64,000 nt of DNA. Origin: Corynebacterium sp. BD556. GTDB lineage: Bacteria; Actinomycetota; Actinomycetes; Mycobacteriales; Mycobacteriaceae. The notes below the pieces were generated by a model that was given only the letters and a program-made list of their open reading frames with translations, was not told the DNA's origin and made no database searches. A program made the position numbers and the translations under genes. The DNA is taken from NCBI RefSeq assembly GCF_038452275.1, contig NZ_CP141643.1, forward strand, positions 372,001 through 436,000, written 5' to 3'. Of this stretch, positions 29,300-38,745 are shown one piece after another (positions within the stretch are counted from its first letter, which is position 1; each line of letters starts with the position of its first letter).

Positions 29300-29544
29300 G
29301 GCGGCTGGGGCCTTGCGGTACGCCCGGTGTTAGACCCAATATCACTTAGTAAATGGTGAATCTTCGGGTGGTGGAGGATCGTGGTCTTGGGTCTTTGCGG
29401 ACCGATTGTCGTTTAAAAACGAGTAACTGCCGAATCTGAGGTGGCTGACTGAGCTTATGCGGGCTGCTAGATTGCGGTGGGTGAAATAAAAAACCGGTAC
29501 TGGAGCATCAAAGCGATACAAAGTTAGCGTCGGCCAGCAGCGTT

Positions 29545-29754
29545 TCAGATGGCCACTTTGGTGAGCCGCGCCAGGTCGGGGTAGTCCACGACCACACCGT
29601 CGGGGTCTAGGCTGAGTACGACGTCGACCTCGCGCGTGATCCACCCCGGAGAGGTGGTGAGCTCCCAGGTGGCGCGGTAGCGGTCGCAACGCTGGGTGCC
29701 GTGGGCGCTAAGGTGTGCGTCGTGAAGCGAAATGCTCGCGGTCCATGCGTACAT
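29545..29754 (-). CDS. Small hypothetical protein divergent from the TMEM175-type gene
   Basis: A 69-residue frame from ATG 29754. The C-terminal half (YRATWELTTSPGWITREVDVV, then LSLDPDGVVVDYPDLARLTKV) has good coding character and some resemblance to the tail of glycolipid-binding-type domains, but I cannot assign it. It may be an eroded gene. Confidence 0.35.
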   Translation of the reverse strand: MYAWTASISLHDAHLSAHGTQRCDRYRATWELTTSPGWITREVDVVLSLDPDGVVVDYPDLARLTKVAI

Positions 29755-29777
29755 TCCCCCGACCGTGACCAGAGCGC

Positions 29778-29791
29778 TACAATTTGTCATG
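29778..29791 (+). promoter_or_regulatory. Leaderless promoter of the TMEM175-type gene
   Basis: TACAAT at 29778-29783 lies only 5 bases before the ATG at 29789, and there is no Shine-Dalgarno sequence. Transcription would begin at or next to the A of the start codon. Confidence 0.5.
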
Positions 29792-30415
29792 CCCACTTCC
29801 CGCCTTGAGGCGTTTAGCGACGGTGTACTCGCGATCATCATCACGATCATGGTCTTGTCGTTCAAGGTGCCGGAAGGAAACACATGGCGTGTGTTGGTCG
29901 ACACCACCGGGGTTTCCTTTCTGACCTATGTGCTGAGCTTCGCCTATGTCGGCATTTATTGGAACAACCACCACCACCTGCTGCATGCGGCGTCAAAACT
30001 GAGTGGGCGATCTTTGTGGGCGAATCACCACTGGCTGTTTTGGTTGAGTTTGCTTCCCTTTTCCACAGCGTGGGTAGATCAGGAAAGTTTAGCGAAAGTG
30101 CCAGTGATGTGTTACGGCGTTGTGTTGTTGCTGTGCGCGCTGGCCTATTTCATGCTTCAGGCTAGCCTCATGACTGAAGAAGGGCCCGAATCGCTGCTTC
30201 GGCAAGCTCTGAAGGTGGGCTGGGCCCGGATGGGAAGAAAAGACGTTCTGTCTTTGGTGCTGTATTTCGCGGGAATTATTCTCGCTGCCTGCGATGGCGT
30301 TGTGGCCCCAAGTCCGTACTTTTCCTGGGCGGGGATGGGGTGTTTCGTTATCGTCGCGTTTGTCTGGGTGGTGCCCGACCGCAGACTTGAACGGGCATTG
30401 CAGCGCGGAGATTGA
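29789..30415 (+). CDS. TMEM175-family (DUF1211) potassium channel
   Basis: 208 residues from ATG 29789. The signature RLEAFSDGVLAIIITIMVL (RxxxFSD motif, residues 4-22) and YWNNHHHLLHAASKL, with six predicted helices, mark the bacterial TMEM175 family of potassium-conducting channels, which form dimers or tetramers in the membrane. The 312 bases between its end and the IS110 boundary at 30728 show nothing I can support. Confidence 0.9.
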   Translation: MPTSRLEAFSDGVLAIIITIMVLSFKVPEGNTWRVLVDTTGVSFLTYVLSFAYVGIYWNNHHHLLHAASKLSGRSLWANHHWLFWLSLLPFSTAWVDQESLAKVPVMCYGVVLLLCALAYFMLQASLMTEEGPESLLRQALKVGWARMGRKDVLSLVLYFAGIILAACDGVVAPSPYFSWAGMGCFVIVAFVWVVPDRRLERALQRGD

Positions 30416-30750
30416 GACACACAAAAGTTAGAAATGTTATCGCCTGAGCAGTCTTGGTGCTGTATCTGTCATCGATGTGCGTGACTGCCTGGGCTGTCTA
30501 GAGGCGACAGGCGAGGTAGCTCGACTCGTCGGTTGAGCGATTGTCGAGGTGTTGCGACGCGAGTATGCAGCGGCGGGGCGTAGACGTAATTTGTCGCTGC
30601 GTCTGTTTTTTGGATCTGCTTCGACTCGAAGTCGTACGTCGCACTTGAACGGTTCACATCAAGCGCAGCGGAGCATGAAGTGCGCGACACCAGGTAGAGC
30701 TTCTGGGTGTTTCTTTGAAATGTCTCAGGTTGTGATGCTCCTATATTGTG

Positions 30751-30938
30751 TCAAGCGCTTTTCAGAAATTTTTCGTAGGCCGATGCTAATTCCGTCAACG
30801 GACGTTTTCCAGTCTCGATGTCACTGATCCTCGCCGGGGCACACCCCAAATGCTTCGCTACAACCACCTGGGTGAGATGCTTTGCGATACGCAGTTCTTT
30901 CAACTCATCCCGACGAAGATCCCTGGGCTGTGGCGTAC
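30751..30938 (-). pseudogene. HTH-domain part of the split IS110 transposase
   Basis: Read on the minus strand this encodes RDELKELRIAKHLTQVVVAK, then CAPARISDIETGKRPLTEL and a KSA-stop end, an XRE-type HTH. It is the last ~60 residues of the IS110 transposase, cut off from the rest by IS256. The same domain is fused in frame in the intact right copy. Confidence 0.85.
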
Positions 30939-30973
30939 GAGAGTGTCCGATAGTTTGTGTGCGGGGGTTTGGT

Positions 30974-31796
30974 TTACAAGTACTCCGCGAATCGGTTGGG
31001 GTATGCCACAGCTAGTTGGTTGATGGCTTGCTTCCAGCCATTGGCCTTTGCTCCTTCAACATACCCGTTGCACTCAACGGCTCGCTTGGCTTGCTTCGCG
31101 CGTTTGGCAGCGCGTTTGTCTTCGATGTTGCACATCATCAGCCAAAGCGTCTTCACAGCCGCTGTATCGTTCGGGAACTGGCCCCGATTCCGGGTAGCTT
31201 TGCGCAGCTCAGCGTTAAGTGACTCGATCGAATTTGTGGTGTATAACACCTTGCGCGCTGCTGGCGGGAACTGCAAAAACGGCACGAACCGTTCCCACGC
31301 ATCACGCCACACCTTCACCGACTGCGGGTATTTCTGGCCAAGCTCAGAGGTTTCGAACGCATCTAAGCTGGCACGGGCGGTATCTTCGTTTGCGGCCGTG
31401 TAGATCGCACGTAACGCGCTGGAGACAGCTTTTCGGTCCTGATAGGACACCCACCGGTTCGCCGCCCGGATCAGGTGCACGATGCAGGTCTGCACCATCG
31501 AATTCGGCCAGGTCGCCTCCACGGCTTCCGCTAAGCCTTTAAGCCCATCACAGCAGACGATGAAGACATCCTGGACGCCACGGTTGGCCAGATCTGCGCA
31601 CACCGATGCCCACAAGGCGGCGCCTTCATTATCAGCAATTCACAAGCCCAGGATGCGCTTGATACCGTCGATGTCGATGCCCACCGCCATGTAGCACGCC
31701 TTGTTGACTACACGGTGGCCATCGCGGATCTTCACGCGTAGCGCATCAAGGAAGATTACTGGGTAAAACTCGTCGAGCTGACGGTTCTGCCAGATC
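30974..31796 (-). pseudogene. IS256 transposase, C-terminal part, with nonsense mutation
   Basis: Encodes the second half of a mutator-type transposase (WQNRQLDEFYPVIFLDALRVKI with a catalytic Asp, then VFIVCCDGLKGLAEAVEATWP and IESLNAELRK, ending AEYL). Relative to the right copy a TGG is changed to TGA at about 31639, so this copy is dead even apart from the IS3 insertion. Confidence 0.88.
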
Positions 31797-31866
31797 GGAC
31801 CTGACCCCTTGGTGGTGGACACGCTGAAACCAGCATTTCGCTGGGGAAGTGAGGTACCTTTCCACC

Positions 31867-32208
31867 ATGCCACGCAAGACCTACACCGAGCAGTTCAAGC
31901 GTGACGCAGTGACGTTGTACGAGTCGACCCCTGGAGCCACGATCAACGCGATCGCCTCCGATCTCGGGGTCAACCGCAACTCCCTGCGCACCTGGCTCGA
32001 CGCCTTCGGCACCGGCACCAAAACCAACGCCAACGGTGAAAAAGTCGCCAGCCCGATCGCCGCAGCCAACAGCGAACGTACTCCTGCTCAAGGACTCTCC
32101 GATGCCGAACGCATCCGCATGCTGGAACGCGAAAACGCCACGCTACGGGAAGAACGAGAGATCCTGCGCAAGGCGGCCAAATATTTCGCGGAAGAGACGA
32201 ACTGGTGA
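31867..32208 (+). CDS. IS3-family transposase OrfA
   Basis: 113 residues from ATG 31867; GTG 31849 is possible. It has an HTH (YTEQFKRDAVTLYESTPGATINAIASDLGVNRNSLRTWLDAF) and a leucine zipper (ERIRMLERENATLREEREILRKAAKYF). It overlaps OrfB by 4 bases, where a programmed frameshift normally yields the full OrfAB transposase. Confidence 0.95.
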   Translation: MPRKTYTEQFKRDAVTLYESTPGATINAIASDLGVNRNSLRTWLDAFGTGTKTNANGEKVASPIAAANSERTPAQGLSDAERIRMLERENATLREEREILRKAAKYFAEETNW

Positions 32209-33107
32209 ACCGCTTTCAGTTCGTTGATGACCACCGAGACTTCTACGAGGTCAAGCGGTTATGTGAGGTCCTGAAGATCAACCGGTCCTCCTACTACAAG
32301 TGGAAATCTGCTGCTCCTGCCCGCCGGCGACGCCTCGTCGCTGACGCGGCGCTGGGAGCGAGGATCAAGGCCGTGTTCACAGCTGAGAACGGCTGTTACG
32401 GGGCGAAACGCATCACAGCGGCCATCAACTCGGATCCGACCAGCGATGATCGCCTCAATCACAAGCGCACCGCCAGGCTGATGCGCCAGATGGAATTGTT
32501 CGGCTACACCAAGAAACGCCGCGTAAAGACCACGGTGTCTGCGAAACGCGCTCCGACGTTTCCGGATCTGCTCGCACGCCGTTTCACCGCGGAGAAACCA
32601 AACACGGTCTACGTCGGCGATATCACCTACCTCCCGATTGCAGATGGGTCGAATATGTACCTGGCGACGGTCATCGACTGCTACTCGCGGCAGTTGACCG
32701 GTTTCGCGATCGCCGTCCACATGCGTACGGAGTTAGTTGAAGAGGCTTTGATGATGGCTTACGGGATCCGTGGCGGGCTTGACGGAGCGATTTTCCACTC
32801 CGATCATGGCAGTGTATACACCTCTGATCGGTACCGAAGACTATGTGAACGTCTCGGTGTTACCCAATCGATGGGAGCAATTGGTACCAGCGCGGATAAT
32901 TCTCTGGCGGAGTCGTTCAACGCCACGTTGAAACGGGAAGTCCTTCAAGATGCACCTGTTTTCGCCAGTCAGCTGGTGTGTCGCCGGGACGTGTTCCAAT
33001 GGTGCAGTCGCTACAACACCAAACGCCTGCACTCGAGGTGCGGCTATCGTTCGCCGAACGCCTTTGAATCTTCCGAAACAGCTATACTCAAAACCGCATC
33101 TGATTAA
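32205..33107 (+). CDS. IS3-family transposase OrfB (DDE integrase domain)
   Basis: 300 residues with an HTH_21 N-terminus (NRSSYYKWKSAAPARRRRL, then YGAKRITAAIN) and the rve catalytic core: Asp in VGDITYLPIADG, Asp in HSDHGSVYTS, Glu in SLAESFNATLKRE. Complete and identical in protein sequence to the right copy, so it is probably active and recently duplicated. Confidence 0.95.
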   Translation: MNRFQFVDDHRDFYEVKRLCEVLKINRSSYYKWKSAAPARRRRLVADAALGARIKAVFTAENGCYGAKRITAAINSDPTSDDRLNHKRTARLMRQMELFGYTKKRRVKTTVSAKRAPTFPDLLARRFTAEKPNTVYVGDITYLPIADGSNMYLATVIDCYSRQLTGFAIAVHMRTELVEEALMMAYGIRGGLDGAIFHSDHGSVYTSDRYRRLCERLGVTQSMGAIGTSADNSLAESFNATLKREVLQDAPVFASQLVCRRDVFQWCSRYNTKRLHSRCGYRSPNAFESSETAILKTASD

Positions 33108-33139
33108 AACTCCGTGTCCACTTTCCGGGGTTCAGACCC

Positions 33140-33669
33140 ATCATGACCTCGTCTAAGACTGCATCGGTAATGGTGCTGATCGTATCCGGGCTCATATCCA
33201 CCCCCAGGGTGGACCCAAGATGGTGCTGAATATCACGCACTGTCATCCCACCGGCGTACAGCGAGATGATTATGTCATCGAGCTCTGTCAGCCGGCGTGC
33301 GCCCTTGGGCACCATCTGGGGAGTAAACGTGCCGCAACGATCCCTGGGTACAGTCACTTCCAACGTGCCGTAACCAGAGTTAACCGTCTTGGTGTACGAC
33401 CCGTTGCGGTGGTTACCACCCTGTGTTGGTTCAACCTGGGCCTTCATCTTCCGGTCGGAATGACGGTAGCCCAAATGGGCATCCATTTCCGCCTGCAGAC
33501 CAGCGTTAATCGACGCCTGCAACAGACCTTTGACCAGGTCACTGGCGTCACCGGTGGACGTCGACAACTCGCCAATCAGCTTGGCGAGCTCAGGATTTTC
33601 CATCAGCTTCTCGCTGATCTCGTTGACCTTGTCCTGGTCATGGTTTTTCTTCGTTGTCACCGTTGTCAT
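33140..33669 (-). pseudogene. IS256 transposase, N-terminal part
   Basis: Encodes the start of the transposase (NEISEKLMENPELAKLIGEL, DLVKGLLQASINAGLQAEMDAHLGY, GTLEVTVPRDRCGTFTPQMVPKG, LYAGGMTVRDIQHHL). It breaks at codons LDEVM, where IS3 inserted, and continues at 31796. ATG 33669 is the start. Confidence 0.88.
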
Positions 33670-33725
33670 TATCGGTGAAACTCCTTCTGTATCAGAGCCT
33701 CACACACAAACTTCCTGACACCCTC

Positions 33726-34785
33726 TGGCGTACTGCGCCTGGTGCATATGACCCGGTAGATCTCCCGGACGATCGCGCGCTTCAGGCAGCGAATAATCTC
33801 CCTTTTCGACAACCCCTCCTCGGTACGCCGGGCGACGTACTCCCTGGTGCGCTGGTCACACTTCATCCTCACCATAACGATTCGGTCCAACGCTGAGTTC
33901 GCCCGCCGGTCACCACCACGATTGAGCCGGTGCCGGTTGGTTCGCCCAGAGCTTGCCGGCAGTGGAGCCACTCCACATAAGTGCGCCAGCGCTGCTTCGG
34001 AGTGGATGCGCTCCGGATTATCGCCGATGCTGATCAGCAGATCAGCGGAAACAAGAGCCCCACATCCCACGATGTTGCTGACATGGGGATTGATCACTGA
34101 CACCAGGGCAGCGATCCGGGTTTCCAGCTCATCGCACTGCACCCGCAATGCGCGGTAGGTCGTGGCCAGAATCTTCAGGCTGGTCAGCACACCATTTCGC
34201 GGATCAGTACCATCCGACGACGGTCGGCAGTACACCAACGCGTTGACCAGAGCGTGGTTGGTCATCGTGGCGTAGCGGGTGCGGATGTCATCAGGGGCTG
34301 TGACCAGCAACGACTTCATCGTTGTGATGAGTTTCGCGGTGGTGGACACCAGCTGTTTCCGGGTGATCTGTAACGCTCGTAACGACTCCACCGGGCCCGT
34401 GGAATCTTTAGGCGTGCTCAGCCCTTCCCCGGTCAGGACCTGTCGCGCGGCGGCAAGGGCATCCACCGGATCATTTCCCGTCCCGGCGTCGAATGCTGCG
34501 GGCCGGGCGCAGGACTTCAACGACCGTGTAGCCACGGTCTATGAGGTGCCGGGTTAATCCGGCACCGAAGGAGATGGTTCCTTCTACTCCGACGGCGCCG
34601 ACACCGTGCTTGCTGAGGAACTCGGCGAGGTGTGTGTAGCCGGGCCTGGTGGTGGGGAAGGTTTCGGTGGCCAGGTGCCGGCCGGTTGGGGTCACCGCGG
34701 CGACGGTGTGGGTGTCGGTGTGGGTGTCGGTGTGGGTGTCGACCCCGGCGACGGGGCTTGCGGAGAGGTCGATGTCTGTGGTCAT
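33726..34785 (-). pseudogene. IS110 transposase, left copy, frameshifted
   Basis: From ATG 34785 the frame follows the right-copy transposase (VDTHTDTHTDTHTV) to SIRRRDGK, where two bases are missing near 34470 and a TGA appears. The rest (DPVDALAAARQVL to ICTRRST) is readable in the next frame down to the IS256 insertion at 33725. Confidence 0.88.
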
Positions 34786-35069
34786 GGCTGTCAACGCTTT
34801 CGCATAGGGAAGTGATGAAGGTAGCCGCTGATCCGAGGGTTCGAGCAGACAGGACACTGATGGGACTACTACTATGGCACCTGCCGGGGTGCTCACGGTG
34901 AGAGGTCACGCTCCTATGAGGTCATGACCGAATCGCCGGATCGCGGTGCGGGGCGAGAACCAGCCCGGAAGACAGATCGCAACGAAGGCACACAATCAGA
35001 TTGTGGCCAGTCCGTTAGTGGGTCATTCCGGATGGTTCTTGTCCCGCACTCCCATTATCAGTGTCCTAG

Positions 35070-36287
35070 TTAGTGGTGTATCTGTCCTTTCGATCTGATG
35101 CGGTTTAGCGAAAATACAGAAACGAAGGCAAGGAATGTAAAAGCGAAGACTAGCCCTGCAAGCAGTGGATATCCGATCATGGTCACTAAGATGCCAGACA
35201 GGATAGAGCTCACGCCCGCTGCAATGTTTATGGTCAGATCCAGTCTGCCCTGGAGCGCCATTCGTTGGTTTGTGTCATTAATCTTAGAGGCAAGGGTGGA
35301 GGAAATTATCATACCTACCGACCAAAATACTCCGACTCCAAAGAGACCCACAGTAAACAGGATAAAAGAGTTATGCAGAAAAACTAAGAGGAAAATCGAG
35401 ATTAGAAAGGCGGTTGCTCCCCACGTAAGCGTCTTTCTGAGTCCGAACCGATTAAGGCTAGAGCTCACAAAAGGTCCGGTAGCATACATGCCGAGTAGGT
35501 GAGCTGTCATCACGATTCCAGATCTAGATGGACCAAAAACTCTATCTGTGTAAATGGGTGCCATTGTCATCAGGCTAATCATCGATGCGTGGGCAATGAT
35601 TCCGGCGGCGAATATAAAAACATAAGATTGCTTCCATATGAGACGTCCTGATTCTGAAGAGGCAGTCGAGCGTGGGGTCCCCGATGTGTAGCTCTGGCGC
35701 CTTTCAAAAGATAGGACCAGTAGTCCAACCATGAAGGTTAGAGCAGACCCGACGAATGCCCACTCCATCGGTGATTCGATGTTTAGAGAGATGAGGCCAT
35801 ATATATTTGGTCCTATTACAGAGCCTATCGCGGAGCCGAAAAGTACTATGCCAATTGCAGATGTGGCCTGTTGATTTTGCCCGACTTTCTCAGTGGCTGT
35901 AAAGCGAGAGATAAGTGCGCTTACCGTGCCTCCCCCAAGGAGAAATAATCCAACGAAGAGAAGCCATCCGCTGGAGCCTTTAGTAGAGATGGCAAAGTGT
36001 GCAACGAGGGATCCCAGTGCAGCCACACCAATGGTGCATCGTAGTGCAAACAGCCTATCCTTGAGGATGCTGATTCTCGTTGCCGTTATGGTAATGAATG
36101 TGGCGCCCAAGATGGTGCTTGTCTGGGCTAGTCCGCCCAATGATTCCTTGCCTGTAACCTCAACGGCTGCAAGTGCGGTGATAGTAAGATTTAGTCCCAC
36201 CGCGGCGGATATGCAGATTTGGGTGGCAACTATCGGCCAGATTAACCCAAGGGTGCTTTTCGTCGAACTTTTCGGAGGTTTGATCAA
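35070..36287 (-). CDS. MFS exporter paired with the isocyanide synthase
   Basis: 405 residues with about 12 hydrophobic helices (WPIVATQICISAAVGLNLTITALAAVEV, TSAIGIVLFGSAIGSVIGPNIYGLI, GIVMTAHLLGMYATGPFVSSSLNRFGLRK). It is a major facilitator of unassigned subfamily. The start overlaps the synthase stop (ATGA), so the two are co-translated and the exporter most likely handles the synthase product. The stop lies 4 bases from the left IS110 copy. GC content is visibly lower than in the chromosome around it. In yeast, Dit1 also works with an MFS transporter (Dtr1), a parallel only. Confidence 0.85.
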   Translation of the reverse strand: MIKPPKSSTKSTLGLIWPIVATQICISAAVGLNLTITALAAVEVTGKESLGGLAQTSTILGATFITITATRISILKDRLFALRCTIGVAALGSLVAHFAISTKGSSGWLLFVGLFLLGGGTVSALISRFTATEKVGQNQQATSAIGIVLFGSAIGSVIGPNIYGLISLNIESPMEWAFVGSALTFMVGLLVLSFERRQSYTSGTPRSTASSESGRLIWKQSYVFIFAAGIIAHASMISLMTMAPIYTDRVFGPSRSGIVMTAHLLGMYATGPFVSSSLNRFGLRKTLTWGATAFLISIFLLVFLHNSFILFTVGLFGVGVFWSVGMIISSTLASKINDTNQRMALQGRLDLTINIAAGVSSILSGILVTMIGYPLLAGLVFAFTFLAFVSVFSLNRIRSKGQIHH

Positions 36288-37477
36288 GGCAGTTTGATTT
36301 CTTCATAGAAGAAGGGAGCTTCATCGCCCCTTACAAACCATGCTTTATAGCGCTCTGGCTCTTGAAAAACAATAGCCTCATACTCCGTTACAATGGAGCC
36401 ATCTAGACGGACGATCGCGGTGCCCTGCCAGGGGGAAATCACAGTTTTGGCATCGCGCATAATGGGAGAGTATTGATCTGGCTTAGGGTGGACTGTTCCG
36501 CGGATAGCATCTGGGAATGCGATCATCACCAGACCGAGTCTACGCATAATAGTCAAAAGCACGGTGTATTCGAACGCGGCGTGCTCTGCCCTCTTGAGAA
36601 GGGCCTTTTCTGCGCGAATGAAGAAACTATCTAGGTCAACATTCTTGTAAGACCCACTCTTGTACATCTCAATCAGAGCTACAGTTATGGGAGTGGTTTC
36701 AACCCCCTGGCGAAGAGCGGCAATTAGATCTTGCCTGGAGGGAAGATCGTGATCATTCCACTGACTCGAAACGTGCTCTCTTACTTCTGCTTCGATCGCA
36801 GCGACTTCATCCTTTCGTTCTTGGTAGATGGGCCACATATCGATAGTTCGCAGAGAATTTTCTGCTTCAAGTGCCGAAATCTGCCGGTTTAGGTTCTCCT
36901 CGTAGGGGACAGCTTCATTGTGGGCGTACCCGTAGAAAGGTCGATAAATTGTTCCGTCAAGAATGAGCGTAAACAGTAGTCCCGGTGGATACACTTCCCT
37001 CACGGTATCTGAAATATCTAAGAGATGGAGAAGAGCATACATTTCACCTAAGTCGGGAGCTACTCGCTTATGAGCTGCAGGATTATGTGGGCGACCCGCA
37101 AATGAAGGGATGACAATTTCTATGGGGACCCCATTGCTTATTGCAGTTTCGATTTTGGCACGGTTCGTTACTCCATCATGGAGAAGGTTGCCTTTCGGCC
37201 CTTTTAGAAACCTTTCGTGCTCCATGATCATAATGATGTCGTCGACAGTATTTCCTGAAAAACTGCTTCTTACATCCGAAAGGACAGCTGCCTTTCGGGA
37301 GTAGTTCTCCTTGAATTTCTCAGTGTCGAATGTTTCGAGCACGGCCGAGTCGGGTCGGGTCCATCTCTCAGTCGCTTCGATGCACTTCCAGGGGTCCGTA
37401 AGCCAATTGGTGGGGGTGAAAGAAATATGAAAAAACTCTTCAGAGAGTTTCACATTAGAGAAGTTTGACTTATCCAT
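36284..37477 (-). CDS. Isocyanide synthase, PvcA/DIT1 family
   Basis: About 397 residues from ATG 37477, chosen because GGGAGG lies 8 bases upstream; ATG 37537 has a TAGAAT box 5 bases before it but no ribosome site. Diagnostic segments are GVPIEIVIPSFAGRPHNP, APDLGEMYALLHLL, VYPPGLLFTLILDGTIYRPFYGY and the C-terminal HPKPDQYSPI, then SPWQGTAIVRLDGS. These match the pyoverdine/dityrosine PF05141 family, which converts the amino group of Tyr or Trp (or another amine) to an isonitrile using ribulose 5-phosphate. The substrate cannot be read from sequence. No PvcB-like oxygenase is beside it. Confidence 0.85.
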   Translation of the reverse strand: MDKSNFSNVKLSEEFFHISFTPTNWLTDPWKCIEATERWTRPDSAVLETFDTEKFKENYSRKAAVLSDVRSSFSGNTVDDIIMIMEHERFLKGPKGNLLHDGVTNRAKIETAISNGVPIEIVIPSFAGRPHNPAAHKRVAPDLGEMYALLHLLDISDTVREVYPPGLLFTLILDGTIYRPFYGYAHNEAVPYEENLNRQISALEAENSLRTIDMWPIYQERKDEVAAIEAEVREHVSSQWNDHDLPSRQDLIAALRQGVETTPITVALIEMYKSGSYKNVDLDSFFIRAEKALLKRAEHAAFEYTVLLTIMRRLGLVMIAFPDAIRGTVHPKPDQYSPIMRDAKTVISPWQGTAIVRLDGSIVTEYEAIVFQEPERYKAWFVRGDEAPFFYEEIKLP

Positions 37478-37621
37478 TCGGTAGCCTCCCGCATATGGAG
37501 TTGTGGCGTGATTTTTGCTTGGGAAAATTGGGGTCATGTGCTATTCTACGAAGTCCCGCAGTCGGTCGTCGACCTCCCCGGATCTGTGGGATTGTGCCAG
37601 TTTTCTTTGGGTTGGAGAGAT

Positions 37622-37757
37622 TTAGTGCCAGATCCCGTTGCTCACTAGGTGAAACGAAGCTCCCAGGTTGGCAGCAAATACGCCGTCCACATTTGGGTTG
37701 TCACCTATGACTATTGTTTGTTTCCCTGCGGGTATCCCAAGAACGTCTGCGAATAAG
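37622..37757 (-). pseudogene. HAD-superfamily hydrolase, C-terminal fragment
   Basis: The minus-strand frame reads LFADVLGIPAGKQTIVIGDN, then PNVDGVFAANLGASFHLVSN and stop. The GDN-x-x-x-D motif (catalytic motif IV) and the following helix are typical of HAD-IA phosphatases. The gene is cut at 37757 by the right IS256 element, so only about 44 residues remain. It lies upstream of the isocyanide synthase in the same orientation and may have belonged to the same cluster. Confidence 0.75.
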
Positions 37758-38675
37758 GAGAGTGTCCGATAGTTTGTGTGCGGGGGTTTGGTTTACAAGT
37801 ACTCCGCGAATCGGTTGGGGTATGCCACAGCTAGTTGGTTGATGGCTTGCTTCCAGCCATTGGCCTTTGCTCCTTCAACATACCCGTTGCACTCAACGGC
37901 GCGCTTGGCTTGCTTCGCGCGTTTGGCAGCGCGTTTGTCTTCGATGTTGCAAATCATCAGCCAAAGCGTCTTCACAGCCGCTGTATCGTTCGGGAACTGG
38001 CCCCGATTCCGGGTAGCTTTGCGCAGCTCAGCGTTAAGTGACTCGATCGAATTCGTGGTGTACAACACCTTGCGCGCTGCTGGCGGGAACTGCAAAAACG
38101 GCACGAACCGTTCCCACGCATCACGCCACACCTTCACCGACTGCGGGTATTTCTGGCCAAGCTCAGAGGTTTCGAACGCATCTAAGCTGGCACGGGCGGT
38201 ATCTTCGTTTGCGGCCGTGTAGATCGCACGTAACGCGCTGGAGACAGCTTTTCGGTCCTGATAGGACACCCACCGGTTCGCCGCCCGGATCAGGTGCACG
38301 ATGCAGGTCTGCACCATCGAATTCGGCCAGGTCGCCTCCACGGCTTCCGCTAAGCCTTTAAGCCCATCACAGCAGACGATGAAGACATCCTGGACGCCAC
38401 GGTTGGCCAGATCTGCGCACACCGATGCCCACAAGGCGGCGCCTTCATTATCAGCAATCCACAAGCCCAGGATGCGCTTGATACCGTCGATGTCGATGCC
38501 CACCGCCATGTAGCACGCCTTGTTGACTACACGGTGGCCATCGCGGATCTTCACGCGTAGCGCATCAAGGAAGATTACTGGGTAAAACTCGTCGAGCTGA
38601 CGGTTCTGCCAGATCATGACCTCGTCTAAGACTGCATCGGTAATGGTGCTGATCGTATCCGGGCTCATATCCACC
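37758..38675 (-). mobile_element. IS256-family element, right copy, truncated
   Basis: Begins with the same terminal repeat GAGAGTGTCCGATAGTTTG at 37758 and is nearly identical to the left copy. It stops at 38675, where a second IS3 copy begins; the 5' part of the transposase and the far terminal repeat are missing. Confidence 0.92.
37793..38675 (-). pseudogene. IS256 transposase, 5'-truncated
   Basis: Readable from VDMSPDTISTITDAVLDEVM through the catalytic core to AEYL-stop without the nonsense codon of the left copy. About the first 130 codons are lost, so it is not functional. Confidence 0.9.
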
Positions 38676-38745
38676 GGACCTGACCCCTTGGTGGTGGACA
38701 CGCTGAAACCAGCATTTCGCTGGGGAAGTGAGGTACCTTTCCACC

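Larger units (their letters stand above)
31797..33139 (+). mobile_element. IS3-family element, left copy, inside IS256
   Basis: 1343 bases with imperfect inverted ends (GGACCTGACCCC.. and inverted GGGTCTGAACCCC.., sharing GTGGACACG further in). It is flanked by the 3-bp duplication ATC (31794-31796 and 33140-33142). The uninterrupted target CAGATCATGACC is present in the right IS256 copy. Confidence 0.93.
30939..33725 (-). mobile_element. IS256-family element with 8-bp target duplication, split by IS3
   Basis: The terminal repeats are GAGAGTGTCCGATAGTTTG (30939) and the inverted GAGGGTGTCAGGAAGTTTG (ending 33725). The flanking 8-bp duplication TGGCGTAC lies at 30931-30938 and 33726-33733, and the uninterrupted sequence is seen in the right IS110 copy. 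Without the inner IS3 and its 3-bp duplication the element is about 1.44 kb. Confidence 0.92.
30728..35066 (-). mobile_element. IS110-family element, left copy, split by IS256 and IS3
   Basis: The inverted, damaged twin of the intact element at 40457-42002. Its transposase-start end is GGACACTG at 35066 and its other end GGTTGTGATG at 30728; identity to the right copy stops at these points. An IS256 element sits at 30939-33725. A 2-base deletion near 34470 also shifts the transposase frame. Both copies include the C-terminal HTH segment. Confidence 0.85.

Noticed and set aside
30549..30827. A 92-codon frame spanning the IS110 boundary
   Set aside because: It crosses the element end, has no ribosome site and reads antisense through the HTH segment.
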